Positions 12,496 through 25,212 of a stretch of DNA of 64,000 nucleotides are shown here, piece after piece. The position numbers and the translations under genes were made by a program. Origin of the DNA: Scalesia atractyloides (taxonomy: Eukaryota > Streptophyta > Magnoliopsida > Asterales > Asteraceae); NCBI GenBank assembly GCA_947069175.1, contig CAMTDV010000028.1, forward strand, positions 71,222,157-71,286,156. The letters run 5' to 3'. Numbering within the stretch: the stretch's first letter is position 1; each line of letters starts with the position of its first letter. The notes under the pieces are model-generated. The model did not search any database, was not told where the DNA came from, and saw only the letters and a list, made by a program, of their open reading frames with translations.

Positions 12496-12532
<37 letters not shown>
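11989..12532. repeat. Split (TA)n microsatellite
   Basis: A perfect TA tract at about 11989-12019 and another at about 12499-12532 flank a 480-bp TIR element. The layout is what an insertion into one longer (TA)n microsatellite would leave. Confidence 0.75.
12019..12498. mobile_element. MITE-like element inserted in (TA)n, Micron-like
   Basis: Left end TGGGAAAGTTCA, right end TGAACTCTCCA; the inverted ends match at 9 of 10 inner positions. The interior is AT-rich and non-coding, with repeated short ACACAT motifs, and (TA)n lies directly on both sides. Rice Micron elements are known to be flanked by (TA)n microsatellites. The resemblance here is structural only, since I cannot compare sequence. 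Confidence 0.6.
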
Positions 12533-12536
<4 letters not shown>

Positions 12537-12905
12537 GAATATATACTTCTCATTTCTCAATACGTTTATAATAAACTCAACAATTTAGGTTTTATATTTC
12601 ACATTATTGACAAAAATTATGTAACACATTATTTAGGACTGTTTTAAGTACCAAAAATAACAATTGTCATTAAATTGGGATTCAAGGCATAACTATTACA
12701 CAAGTTACACCTTCATACACAAACAAACTGATAATAATTTACCGTTGTACACATTAACAAATGTTTGACTTCAAAGACTTAAGTCTTGACCCCTTCTCCC
12801 ATTGCCTTTGTTCTGTAACGGTACTCTATAGCTTCCTTGTTCTATGTTTTTCTCTTTGTAGGTGAATACCCACATTTTCAACATTTTACTATTTGTACAA
12901 ATTGC

Positions 12906-12991
12906 TACTTAAAAGAACATCTCATTATTGATAAAATCACTTCTTTGGTACTTAAAAGAACATCTCATTATTGATAAAATCACTTCTTTCT
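12906..12991. repeat. Perfect 43-bp tandem duplication
   Basis: Two identical units starting TACTTAAAAGAACATCTC at 12906 and 12949, ending CACTTCTTT. Perfect identity implies a recent slippage or duplication event. Confidence 0.9.
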
Positions 12992-14175
12992 TTCCTTGTG
13001 ATTTGCGCACCATAAGGACCTCCTACATGTCCCTCGTCTGAGTCCTATATTTCTGAGAAAATACCCAAAACACACAAAGACACCTTAATGTACCTACTCG
13101 TATGAGACATACTTTAATGAATTTGTCATTCGACTATTGATGGATGTCGCACCCAAAGATTTTCACAGGTAAAAATTCTCCATATTTTGCATATTTCAGG
13201 TAATAAGGTTCTCTAAAATTTTCTTTTATGACTGGTACGTATTACCCCATATAGCGATTTTTACATCAAGTTGTGTCAACTTGATGAGGTACCCAACATA
13301 AAATAATCCAAAAGCACATAATTAAAAAAAAAAACAATCCGTTTACCTCAAACAGAAGTTGTTATAAAAATATTTATCCTTTTATACAGTTCGCATTTAA
13401 AATTGTGACCAAAAGAAACCTTTCCACAGTCAGTGTATTATATAACAGATATAAAACTAACAGTTACCTAACTAATGCAAGTACTAATTATGACTTCAGT
13501 CTTTAACGCACTTTTACTTGTTTAGCATAACTTTAATCAAACAGTTGATACTAATCAAAACTCTAAACACAAGACTACAAATTAACAAAACCTCAGGAAC
13601 TTTTTAAGAGAAGCACGAAATTAATAATTTAACATATTGAAAAGACAAAACGCTATAAAGGTTCGATAAAGTATATAGCATGGGACCAAGATAGCCATGC
13701 GTGTGACCACCATAAATGGGTCCCCAAAGAATTTCTTAACATGTTGTGCAGTTAGAACCATTGAACCAAGTGACCGCCAAGTGGTAAGTGAGGGTTTTGG
13801 CATGAAAGAATGGTATGAAAAGACACTTTGTGAGAATCACCGAAAGAAAGCTGAAGTTGGTGGGAATATGGGGAGGAACATGAGGATTGGTCAACTGGGA
13901 ATTAAAATATATAGGATTCTAGTCACCAACTTAATAAAGCTTAATTTGATTAAAAGGTGTAGCTTAAAAGTTTATTTTGGTTTATATGGAAGGATCATTT
14001 TGCATGAATTTGATGGACCACACCTAATAAATCACAACTCAATTACATAAAATTTTACGCATATTGATACACTTATAGATGTGTAGATCAAAAGTTTATT
14101 ATTAGAATTTAAAGTTCGTAATTAATCTATACACTTTTAGGTGTTAGCTTTTTTAATTACCAATTATATTCTTTC

Positions 14176-14215
14176 TTTATTATTAATATTATTATTATTT
14201 ATTATTATTATTAAA
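14176..14215. repeat. Interrupted (TTA)n microsatellite
   Basis: Runs of TTA/ATT triplets with two interruptions; a simple-sequence repeat. Confidence 0.85.
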
Positions 14216-15678
14216 CGTATGAGTATTGTTTTTCTATTATTTAAGAGATTAATAAGGGCCAAAAAGGGCATGTAGGTTGATGCTACCAAGGGTGTAGTAA
14301 GGTGCTAGCCTTAACTATTATGAGTTTTAGTCTCATATTTAAAAATAGATTTAACGGGTGTGTGAATTTTTCATTCTAATGAAAAAGTGTTTATTAAGGT
14401 TTAACTTTATACACACTTACAAAAAAGTGTTTGGTTCTCTTTGGTATTTATGTGTTGATGTTTTTAAGTACATTACACATATCACCCTATTATGCTAAAA
14501 TTTTAGCTTTCTTTCTTAACTTCCAAAATTTAGGTCTGTGGTTCATAATTTTCACTCTATCATCACGATTTCATCTGTTTAGATGAATGGAATTTTGTTC
14601 TTAGCATCAGTGTCTTTTTTTTTAATTAACCATTTTGTCTTTGTGATGTAAAACAAAAATATAACAAAATGACTCTGTCCCAAACCCCACCCATCACCAT
14701 CTTACCACATGTTCGGCCATCGTGTCCGGTCACATTGATTTGAACATTAGTATGTATCAACAACAAAATTGCTGATTTCTATTGTAAGTGGATTTGCAAA
14801 AGAGGACCAAAGGAATTTTCTTAAGGTATTATATAATTTTGATGTGTGAAGTACAATGTTTGTATAAACTATAAGTTAAATCGTAGATTCTTAATATGAC
14901 AAAGTTTAAAAAGTTGAGTTTTGTTACATTGGCCTAGTTTATTGAACACTTGTTCACAATTGCTAAATATTCAACTTAGGCATTTGAAAAATGGTCATCG
15001 TAGGTGTATGTATACTTCTCTTAGGATGTTTTGAAATGATTATAAATCCATTCGGGCCTGGAATTAAACACGGACCTTATACGTGCATTCTAAATGCATT
15101 TAACATTGAGCTTATGTGACATCTTTGGTGAATTCATTTCTTTCTACTATTTCCATAAGAGATACGGTGGGTTATATAGAATCTTCGTCTCAAATACCAT
15201 CAACACAAATTCCGGATGTTTTCACTCGCTCTACCAAAAAACAAATACTCGAACTCCGCATAGGCAAGTAGATTGATTTTGTTGGATGAGAGATCGAATG
15301 TTACATCGAATACTACGGAAACCTTATGAAAGTTTGCCAACGATAATATTATAAGTTGGTAACCAATATTCATATAATATGATTAAATTTTAACAAATAT
15401 AATTAGAGTGTAAGCTACAATTTGCCTCTCTGTTCTTTGTGTCACTTTTCACTTTACCTCTTTATTTCAAAAAAAATTTGTGCTGAGTCATGAAACTTGT
15501 ATTTCATTGCAGTTTGTCACCTTATGGTTTCAAAAAGAGAATATTATGTTAAATAGGTGTGACGTTGTAAGGGCATTATTATACTTTCACTACCAAATCT
15601 CAATCATCACTACTACACTCTTTGAAGCTGTTGCTGAACCCAACAAGATCTCGATTCCTAAAGCATAATTCACAACAA

Positions 15679-15770
15679 GCATTTACCCAAATTGATTGCT
15701 AAACCGAACCTAAAAACATGAATCGCATTTACCCAAATTGATTACTAAACAGAAACAAAAAACATGAATC
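15679..15770. repeat. 46-bp tandem duplication
   Basis: GCATTTACCCAAATTGATT starts at 15679 and 15725. Each copy ends in an AAAACATGAATC motif, and the copies differ by a few substitutions. Confidence 0.8.
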
Positions 15771-16264
15771 TATTTCCAAATTCCAATTCTGCAACTCAAC
15801 ATTTGTCTTTATTCAAAGCAAAGGTTTTAGGTTTTTTTACATAAAGCTTTTTACCTTTACACAATTTGCACATCTTCACATCATCTTCTTCCACACTTTT
15901 CTCTCTTTCTAATCCCAATTTCTTATCTTTTCCATTTCTTGTTCTTATCTTTTTAGTTTCTTAAATTGTTTCTTAAATTCAAGAACCGAAAGAGATCAGA
16001 TAACTGTTTAAAAATGGAAGGTGTCATTCAAACATAAGGACTTTTATCCCTCCCATCAAACTCCCAATCCCAATCCAGAATCTTTCTGAATAAACTCCCA
16101 CAACAATCTTTAAGACAAAGGTTCAATCTTCTTCAAAACCCTTAAAACCCAAATTCCCAAATGTGATTTCCTTAAATGGGTTAAGAAAATTTCAAGGTTT
16201 TGGTACAATCCCAGGATTGTTTGGTGTTCCAAACCCAATATTTCTTCATGTTTGTAACGCCACC

Positions 16265-18705
16265 TGTAACACCCGACCGCGTTTACAACCTGCGACAGAA
16301 TCATCGGGAGTAACGTTACAAACTGTTCACAACACATGATACTAAAGTTTAATTGTATTGATTTATCTAAATTACATTGTCTTATAAACATAAAACAATA
16401 CAAACAACTTGTTTTTAGATTAAAAACAAACTAAGGCCCGAGTGCGAATCCTACGTGTAGCATACTTGTATAATAATCAAACACTTGTACCTGAAACATA
16501 TGTGTAGATAAACGGTCAACAATAAAGTTGGTGAATAACATGGGTTTTGTAGTTAAGTTCATGGTTATAAATTTGTATTGCAATACATTGTCCGATTGTG
16601 AGAGCCGGCGAGTGAAATTAAACCTTGTATCCAAACTTGTGTCAATTGTGTTTGGTATTGCAATATGTTTAACCAACTACAAAAGTTGGTATGGTGAATA
16701 AACCTTGTAGCCATGAAACTTGACAAAAATTGTTTCTTGTGAAAAATATGTAAATAACCATTTATTTGAAACAAAAAAATTATGGTTTATATATAAATTT
16801 GAAAACCATTTGTGTCTTTGTTAAACCAATTATTTTGTTTTGTATAAATGAGCGTGGTCGTGGGCGAATACATTCAAGCCTGTGTTGACTGTTGGACAAA
16901 CCCAAGAAGGCTTCATCAATAATTGCACAATTTTTGTCATTCCATAAAGTAACTTCCAAACACACGAAACCCATAGGAAGCGGGAATGAGTTTGTCAATC
17001 CTATGGCACAATAACATACTACTGGTCGGCTTGATCAAAGTTAATGAACGTACTAATTTTTTGGATAACGCACCACCAACTTCATACAAATTGAAAAACA
17101 TATTGTAAATATAAACCATATGTAATTTTGTTTGTAAACTTGGAAAAGTAGTAGTAGGCACATATGAATCATCCCAAAATATGTTGAAAACGTAAAAGTG
17201 GGGACTATGTACTCACTTGATTGATGATGTGCTTAATCGTGTTTGTAAAGCTCAAGTGTTTCCTAATAATTTGGATGATTGTATCAATTTGTGTATATCG
17301 TGGCTTAAACGGAAGACCTGATAGAAGTGTAATATGATTTATTAAATCTTACATTCTGATTGGAAAGTGATTAGAAGTGTTTTGACCCGTTATGACTTAT
17401 TAAAATGGTTTACGCTATTTTAACTGGTCGTGCGTAAATACGAGTTCGAATGGTCGAATGAGTCATATGACGAGTCTGACATGTCAAAATATATTTTATG
17501 ATGTTATATGATCCGTATTTAAGTCAAAATGTAGATCATATGAGTTTAAAACCATTTTATCCGAAAAAGGGTATTTTTGAGATTTTTAAAGTACATATAG
17601 TTGACTCGTCATTTGACCTACCAAACGTAATGACCATAAGGCATAATCTCAGAGGATTATTTCCTATATTATTATGGTCACATAGTTAGCTTGATTGGGT
17701 CCTAAGGTTGAACACTGGGTCAATTTCAAAAGTAAAACCAGAAATCAAACTACTTAACTTTTGACTAGTAATTTAGCGCTAAACTAGAAATGGCGAGTTA
17801 GACATGATAAAACATATCTTATAATGTTATATAAACTAATTTTCTATCAAAACTTTTGGTTTTAATACTTAAAAGTTTATTCGTCGTAAAATGCAATTTC
17901 TGCTTTTTGACTTTAATTTAAAATATGTTTGACTTGCCATTTCGCTTATTAAACATGATAATCAGAGGGTGTAACAACAGAGATTAACACCTTCATTATT
18001 ACAACCACGTAGCAAAGTTCAATTTGAACTTTGACTTGATCAAAATGGTCAAAGCAAAAGTTAAAACAAAAGTCAATTTGTTTGACTTTTGGCTCGTAAT
18101 TAGCTATTAAAATGAAATAGACTATGAGAAACACTTACTAGTGTTTGAAGGGAGATTTTAACTCAGGAATGGAGGCCTCAATTGCAAAAGCAAGCTCTAA
18201 GAGAGTTTTGAAGTAGGAAAGAAAAGAATGGTGTGAAGAACTCAAAGAATTCAAACCAATTTATAGTGATTTTGGATCAAGGAGATGTTGCTAAGTGTTA
18301 GGTAAGGTGTCCTGATGTTGCTTAGTGTCCTTAACATGTGTCCTAACCAGAATTAAGGTGGCAAGAATTGTGCAATGGTGGCAAGGCTTGCTGCCCACAA
18401 TTTTTTAGCATACTTGGCATGCCTTACGGATGTAAGAACTTAGGCCTGGCGGCAAATTTTTGTTTTTTGAAAATTTTGGTCCCTGGACTTGTATTATCAT
18501 ATGTTTGCCATTTCTAGCCCTTCTAACTCATTGTTTAGGTCATGTGAAGGGTATTAAGGCATGTGTATCTTGGAATTTGTTTCGAAAATGTTGTGAATAT
18601 TGTTTTGCTTGAACGTAAGATAACGAAACTCATGAATAAAATATAAAATTATATCAAACACGGAAAAATCGAAAGTTTATAATCTTTGAAAATGGCTATT
18701 ATTAC
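16265..18705 (-). mobile_element. LTR-like segment, minus sense (solo or truncated)
   Basis: The left end TGTAACACCCGACCGCG resembles the reverse-complement LTR ends of the three complete elements (TGTCACACCCCGACC...). A TATA-like CTATAAATTGG on the minus strand near 18262 sits where a promoter is expected, with the transcribed part running left. The right boundary is unclear; a TATTACA at about 18699-18705 would give a TGTAATA start on the minus strand. The flanking pentamers do not match, so a target duplication is not supported. No PBS adjoins the left end, which excludes a 5' LTR. Confidence 0.45.
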
Positions 18706-19740
18706 ACTGCGGGCGATGGCGTCACCGCCGCCGCACAGCCAGTGGTGTCGCCGGTAAATTGGAGGCTGGCCCACCAAAGTTCTTGGGTGTTGAAGTGTTG
18801 ACATTGAAAAACCCTGTACCTTTACGGGTGCTGGGTGGATGGTTAACCGATGGTGGTGGTGGGTGTTGACTGGAATGCTAACAATGGTGGTGTAGATTGC
18901 TCCTAATGGTAGGCTTGATGTTATAAAGATGCTGAAGAAGCACCGGTTGAACCTCGTATCTGGGAATATATATAAGTTACAACCAAGGTATTTCTGCATA
19001 AAAGAGGTTATCCTTTCACTTCACTCTTCAGGGTGAACTCACTAAAGTTGATCTGCAAAACTAGCAGCGTCGTTAGTCTCGTCACGGGAAAAGGGTGGTT
19101 TTCTCCGTGACCACACTCCGGCGTGAGAATAAGTATTTGAGGACTGCAAGTAAGGTAGTAAGTAAGTTGTATGTGATTAGTGGTATGAACGTGTTTACCT
19201 GGAGATCCAATACTTATTTATAGCCGAAAAGATGTGTTCAGGAGATGGGTTGGTGGGCCTTGGGCCCGGCCCATACGGCCAGAGACGTCAGATTTGTCCC
19301 TCTGCGACAGACATTAAATGTTCCCTGCAGGAGAATTAATGTCCTTTGTCAAGAGGTGTGTTTTGTCGGATGTTGAGTGGTGCCACGTGTAAGGGCAACC
19401 ATCTCTGGTGTCAGACCTGTTGCCAGCCAAAAAGGGAGAAGGTAGAACAGTCACTGGCAGAGATATGGTTAGTGTGCATTCTGACGTCTGCTTTACTGCT
19501 CATGCGACACTGTCACACGCAACCTGCCGAGCAACCATTGGTCACAGTTCTGCCACTCTGTACCCTTGATTATGGTCAACACCTCTTAGTGCTTACCCCT
19601 CCTGCGAGGCTATCAATGTTTTTCCCGCCAGCACAGGGTGTCAGGGGTATATCCTTTTATCCCAAGACTATGAGGTGCTTCTCATGTGTGTCTTGTCCTT
19701 GCAAGGTTTTAGGATTTACGGCACAGAGGAATGTTGTTCC
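18706..19740 (-). mobile_element. Probable LTR promoter/U5 fragment of another retrotransposon
   Basis: On the minus strand GGCTATAAATAAGTATTGG (near 19205-19223) looks like an LTR TATA box. Downstream lies a CGCCGGAGTG motif followed by GTCACGGAG, a pattern I associate with leader regions of plant LTR elements. Upstream is a G/C-richer U3-like stretch with a CACGTG motif. Neither terminus nor PBS could be placed. The 135-codon plus-strand ORF in the U3-like part has no recognisable domain. Confidence 0.35.
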
Positions 19741-19990
19741 GCGGAGGGTCTAGTAGCCTGCGGCATGAGTCTAACTTGCCGTTGAGCCAAGTACACAAGG
19801 CTCGTTGTGTGACTTGTCTTGTATTGGTCTAATTAACCGCTGCGTTGAGTGCGCAAGGCTCATTGTGTGACCTATTGGTGTTGGTTTAATTCACTGTTGC
19901 GCTGAGTGCGTAAGGCTCATTGTAAGACCTATTGGTATTGGTCTAATTCACCGTTGCGCTGAGTGTGCAAGACTCATTGTATAACCTTTT
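19741..19990. repeat. 57-58-bp tandem repeat, four copies
   Basis: Successive AAGGCTCATTGTGTGACC-type segments at 19797, 19855, 19912 and (AAGACTC) 19969, each followed or preceded by TTGGTCTAATT and GCGCTGAGTGCG. Copies differ by a few bases. The array sits upstream of the promoter-like fragment on the minus strand, so it may be a U3 repeat. Confidence 0.8.
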
Positions 19991-20799
19991 CATTCCAAGG
20001 AATACGTACTATTGCATGTTGCAACAGTTGATGTTTAGTGAAATGGGGTGTCTGTGTGTATATGAGGGTATAATGTTATTTGATAAAGTGAAAATGGCAT
20101 ATAGGTCTTTTCACATGTATTCAAAAGGGTTTAATGGTTAATAGAATTGTAATCACAATGTGACAAATTGCAAGGAAATAGAAGTTTCATGGCGCGATAC
20201 AATAATGTTTTGAAGTAACCTAAACCGTAAAGAGATAAATTGTAGTTTACTCATGATTAAATTTTAACAAAATAATGTACCATATCTAATATTCATATAA
20301 TTTGCCAATGACCCTATTACGCTTCTAACTACTTCTCTCGTTAAAAGTGAAAATATGTCTTATTTTCTATTGAAATCTGGGAAGGCAATCAGTCGGCTAG
20401 CTAATCCTAATTTCATACAAGTATACCCGATTATATAATCTTGTGGCTCATTACTCATCAAGTATCTGGTATGCCAGTTAGTGTTTTAAGAAAAAATACT
20501 ATTTGGGATTTTATTATATGCATATTTTTTTTATGTTTCCTTATGATTTATGTATTTATGTTCTTTCTATACACTATATTAAATTATGATTGATAACATA
20601 CATAATAACCTTACCATAATAATATTTAAAATATTAAAAAGTGCAAGTAAATTATAAAAGTAATCTTAAATTATGATTTTCTATTTCGTAACATAAGCAT
20701 TGGCATTAAAATATATATTTCAAAAGAAAAGGTTTTTTAAGTAATAAAGTTAATAGAATAAAACATTACTAGGCAATAGTTAAGAGAATATAAAAACAA
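19991..20799. other. AT-rich intergenic DNA, nothing recognised
   Basis: No supported ORF, RNA gene or element termini. Confidence 0.5.
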
Positions 20800-21811
20800 G
20801 GGAAATGTTATTATACAAGAGGAAGGAAACGTACAAAGTGTAGCAGAGACTAAAAGATAAGGGTGTTTCAGGAAAATCTAATATTGTTAACTCGTAAACC
20901 TACTCACTGTCCCAATGATTTTCAAACAGCTATATTAATGAGTATTTCATTCTCATTTATTTGAGTAGGCTATTTCTATAGTTTCTTAATTTTAATATTT
21001 ATTATAGGATATGTGATTACATATTCAATATGATTTATTATAGTGATGTTCTTACATTTATGCTTATTACAAAATTTCACATTCAAGAATAAGAATTTAA
21101 TTGTTTGTGTTTTATTATGTAATTCAATTTGTAATGTACGTTATTGTGTAGTCATTATTGGTTTGATTGGTTAATGTTTTGTATTACATTACATTTATAC
21201 TTAATACGTGATTATACCTGGATTATTAGGCATTTCGTGAAATATTATTTCTTGCATGTTTTGTTTTTTATTATAATAATGGTTAGTACGTAACTACATA
21301 ATCATTTAGTGTGTTTCCACATAAATGGTGTAATGAAATTACGTAATTAGGATTCAATATCACGTAATAATACGAAGTCAACTGTTCACATAACGTTACA
21401 CTTGTTTCAAGAATAAACTGCATATTACGTAATTACGTACTAGAACGTAATCACGCAACGTTACAAAATCACGTAATGTTAGAGCTTGTAAAATTATTTT
21501 CTCCAATTAAGAAAACTATAGGAATAGCCTACTTAAATTAACGAGAATAAAATGTTTGTTAATATGGTGTAATTTTTTTTAAATATTATCGTATGAATAA
21601 GCTATAGCTGTTTGAAAATCGTGGAGGAAGTTGGTTTATGAGTCACAAATATTGAATGTTCCTATTTTGCAGTTTCCCCACCTGTTTTCCTTATTTGTAC
21701 TCACATGACTTCTACACATGGGACCACTTAATCTCAATCATTGGATTACTTGATCAATGGTCAAAACTCTTTCCTATACTTTGTACGAATGAACTCTCTT
21801 GTACATGACCC
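20800..21811. mobile_element. Long-TIR (foldback/MULE-like) non-autonomous element, about 1 kb
   Basis: The left end GGGAAATGTTATTATACAAG and the right end read on the other strand, GGGTCATGTACAAGAG, begin inverted arms of roughly 180-200 bp. Matching landmarks on both arms are GTACAAAGT, GATTTTCAAACAGCTATA, AACCTACT/AACCAACT, ATTCTCRTTWATTTRAGTAG and CTATAG-TTTCTT. The centre is AT-rich with repeated ACGTAATTACG-like motifs and no transposase. No matching 9-bp flanks were found, so the ends may be off by a few bases. Confidence 0.65.
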
Positions 21812-22566
21812 TTTGCCATAAAACAAAAATTAAAAGTTTTTGGTCATCGGGTATCACCTAATCTCATCTTCGTCCCATACCCATGATATGTTTTTTTCTT
21901 CAACATCATAACTACCTCATAACTAGTCCCATTTCCATTGGGTATACCGGTCCTATATTCTTCGGATTCATGTGTACCCGTCAGATTCAGGTTTTTTTTT
22001 GTTATCCCTAACTAAAATGGTGTAATTAACTTTTTAAGAAAAAAATATATTTTTTCATGAATTGGTGCAACATTTGTATATTTATAAAAGTATTGATTCT
22101 TTATCTCTGACATAATCATAATTAATTACATCTTAAGTTTTACTTCGCTTTATCTGCTATAAACTTGAGTGTGATTAATCATTTTAATTGTATAATCCTG
22201 AAATTGATTTAGTCTAATTAACCTAGGATATGGGATATGATGGTAAAAATACTTTATTTGGAAAATAAACCCTTGCAACAATATATCCCAAAGTTTAAAA
22301 GATATCTTTACTGGTAATTTAATCTTATTGATTCTAGGGCTGACTAATATTGAGCGGAAGCAGATAGAAAAAGAAAATAATTCTCAAAGGAAAAATATAA
22401 ACTTTTGAATGAAAAAAATTACACATGTTATTCTTTTATAAGAAAGTTCTAAATTGGTAGGTTTGCCTAATTTTTGAGATTGCAAACTAAAAAGGAAACA
22501 TTGATTTAAGGACGTACATAGACGTGCAAACTAACTCAATAAGGAACTTATACATTTTATAATTTG
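21812..22566. other. AT-rich intergenic DNA, nothing recognised
   Basis: No gene, terminal repeat or RNA signal. It ends at the left breakpoint of the tandem duplication. Confidence 0.5.
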
Positions 22567-25203
22567 ACGAAATTAGGGATCTTGATTGACGAAATCGAAA
22601 CTTTAATTAAAGAAATTTGGGACTGGTGGCTGGGTCAAACCTCCTACGGTGTTTGCTACATGATCTAGCTTGTCAAGTCTTTGTCGTTCACTGGTTACAG
22701 GCCTTGTAACTCTATTCATAGCCCAAGTTATGCATGTTTGTAGTTTTTTGTATTTATGTCTTGTTTCCGTTTCTCCAACTAATCCAAATAAGAATCCGTC
22801 AATTGTTGAATCAACTTCTAATAGGTGACATTACTTTGAAGTCCAGTATGTTAAATATTTAAAAATTACTGCACTGATATTTACCTTTTAAAGATTTGCA
22901 TTAATCTATATAAAGATGTAAGACAAATAAAATATAAAATTGCTAAAAATTGCAAAACTAGTTAACTATAACAAGAAGACGTTGTAGAGTATGTTTGTTA
23001 GGCCTTGGGTGTATCCTAATATTTGTGGCTTTAAAGATAGCATAGCATGTTAACCGGCGTTTTACACCACTCCTTCTTTGTGTTAAGGGGCTTTAAAAGG
23101 GTTACTTGTTAACATGTTAACCGAATATGAAGAAATTGAATTAATTATGTATCTTTTTTTAAACTAAAAACCACCAAAAAATAAGGTTAGATGTAATTAA
23201 CGGGATTAAACCATTTCTTTGGTCCAATTATAAACTAGTTTAGAGCATTCACATCCGACTTCTTATCCATATCGTTACAATCTAACTAAAAAACACAACT
23301 ACTTTATTAATCTAAAGATTTCCAAAAAAAAAAAACCTTCTTTCCCTATTGATATTCAATTAAATAATACCATTTTAACTAAATTTTACTATTTTTTTCT
23401 CTCTTCCACTCACACACGTGTATATATATATATATATATGTGTGTGTAAGGAATGAATAGTGAGAACATTCACATTTGAGTCTTTATTCTTTTCCTTGTG
23501 TTAAAATTACAAGAAAAATTTAAAAACTGTTCACTTTTATTTCAACGTTAGGTTCCTTATTTTTATTCTTCATCCATAAAATTTTAAGAAAGCCACAATC
23601 AATCCATATATTTACGGATCACTAGTCACCCTTATTTTTTATTATGTGAGTGAAACATAGAGAAATAATAGGAAAAATTGATTAAAGGAGCATTATTTAA
23701 TTGAATAAAGATAGATATAAAAAATCAGATGTGAGAAGTTTTTTATGAGTTTTTTAAATTGATAAGATAAATGTGTTTTTAGTTAAGTTATAGAGTAAAA
23801 TGCTATTATAGTCTCTAAGGTTTACACATTTTTGTCATTTTAGTCTAAATGTTTCATTTTTTTGACTGTGTGTTCAAAAAGTTTTTAACATTACGAACTG
23901 CATCCAAGTTTATATTAACTTAAAGAACAATTTAGTCTTTTTACTCCGCATACAAGTTTTTAAGTAGTATGTATAAGTAATTGAAAAAAACGAAAATAAA
24001 TACAAAACTAGAATATATATATATAAATATATATATATGTGTATATATATATATATAAGAGCTCCTCTTTCTCTAACAACTCTTTTTTCTCACTCTAGAA
24101 ACCAACCCATCACCCAGTTCATCTTCCCCCATTGGCTCCTTTTCCCAGTTATCGAATCCATTCCCATAACCATCTATAATATATTCGTTGTGCTGAGATT
24201 ATCTTGTCCATAGTTTTTTTCTACTGATGTTTCCGTCTTACCTTTTGCTATAGGTAAAAATGAGGAATATGTGATGGAAGATACATGCAATATATTAAAT
24301 TGAGCTCAGACCTCACTCCTAAAAACAAAATAAATTGCACCATGTAAAAATCCAAGAAAGTAATCAAAAGCAAGGACGAGTTACGATCTAATTTCTTCAC
24401 CCAAATCCCCCAAAAAAAAACCGTTTAACTTTTGGTTGCTCAAAATTCAAATGAAACTAAAAAAATAAATTTTTAAATTTATTTGAACATAAGGGTTAAA
24501 ATTGGTCAAACAACCAACAATCAGATCCCTGCACGCCAATCGCCAACAAATCCACAACATATACACCAACAACTCACCAACATAAATTCCTCTCCTCTAT
24601 CACTCCCCCCCCCCTCCTCTCTCTCTCTTGATTTATGGAATGTGTAACATCTTATCCGTAACTGATGTGCGCAAAATGTAACATATAAATTATATTAAAC
24701 AAGTCATAAAATCAACCCTTTTCGGTACTAATGTTGGAAAAAAACATGTTTCTTTGTTTATTTTTAAATTACAGGATCAAAATAGCTTAAATGAACAAAA
24801 GAAGCAAATTAACACCCAAAACCAACACAAATATAAAGAAAAATGATTAACACAACTTGCCAAAATTCAAATCTAAAACAACAAAAATAGCGAAGACAAA
24901 ATCTTACGCACGGGCCCGTTCCCACCAAGCATGGGGCCGTGCCAAGTCAAAAATTCTCTGCAGAAAAAGACAACAGCAACAGACAACCAACAAAGGGTCG
25001 TGCCAAGTCAACATGGGTCGTGGTCAACTTTAAAATTTGCAAAATCTTGGATAGTACAAGTATACTGACCATGGAGCCGTGCTCTGCCACCACGGGGCAT
25101 GTTGGTTAAACAACCTAACATCTACAATTAATGAATGGAGAGAAAAGTTCCACCACGGGCTGTGTCAGACGGGAAGGGGCTATGGCCGCTTTCTGTTTTC
25201 AGT

Positions 25204-25212
25204 TATAAATAG
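25204..25212 (+). promoter_or_regulatory. LTR TATA box
   Basis: TATAAATAG is followed about 30 bp later by a pyrimidine/CA-rich stretch (CACTTGGCAAACCACTTCTC), a typical LTR transcription-start context. The identical box lies at 41361-41369 in copy 2. Confidence 0.65.

Larger units (their letters stand above)
13000..16264. other. AT-rich intergenic DNA without supported genes
   Basis: Contains an (ATT)n-type tract at about 14176-14215, a tandem duplication at 15679-15770, and short ORFs, the longest 117 codons at 13697-14050 on the plus strand. None shows a domain, signal peptide or codon pattern I can defend. The stretch 15880-16260 (pyrimidine-rich, then an ORF-like segment before the LTR at 16265) could be a broken 5' exon of a host gene, but I cannot identify it. 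Confidence 0.45.

Noticed and set aside
13697..14050. 117-codon plus-strand ORF as a gene
   Set aside because: No recognisable domain, no promoter or splice context, AT-rich surroundings and an overlapping antisense ORF; chance length is plausible.
16265..18705. Complete solo LTR with target duplication
   Set aside because: The left end is convincing, but no matching flanking pentamer was found at any plausible right end, so completeness is not claimed.
19346..19753. 135-codon ORF as a cysteine-rich protein
   Set aside because: Lies in the G/C-richer U3-like part of an LTR fragment and runs into the 57-bp array; composition, not conservation, explains it.
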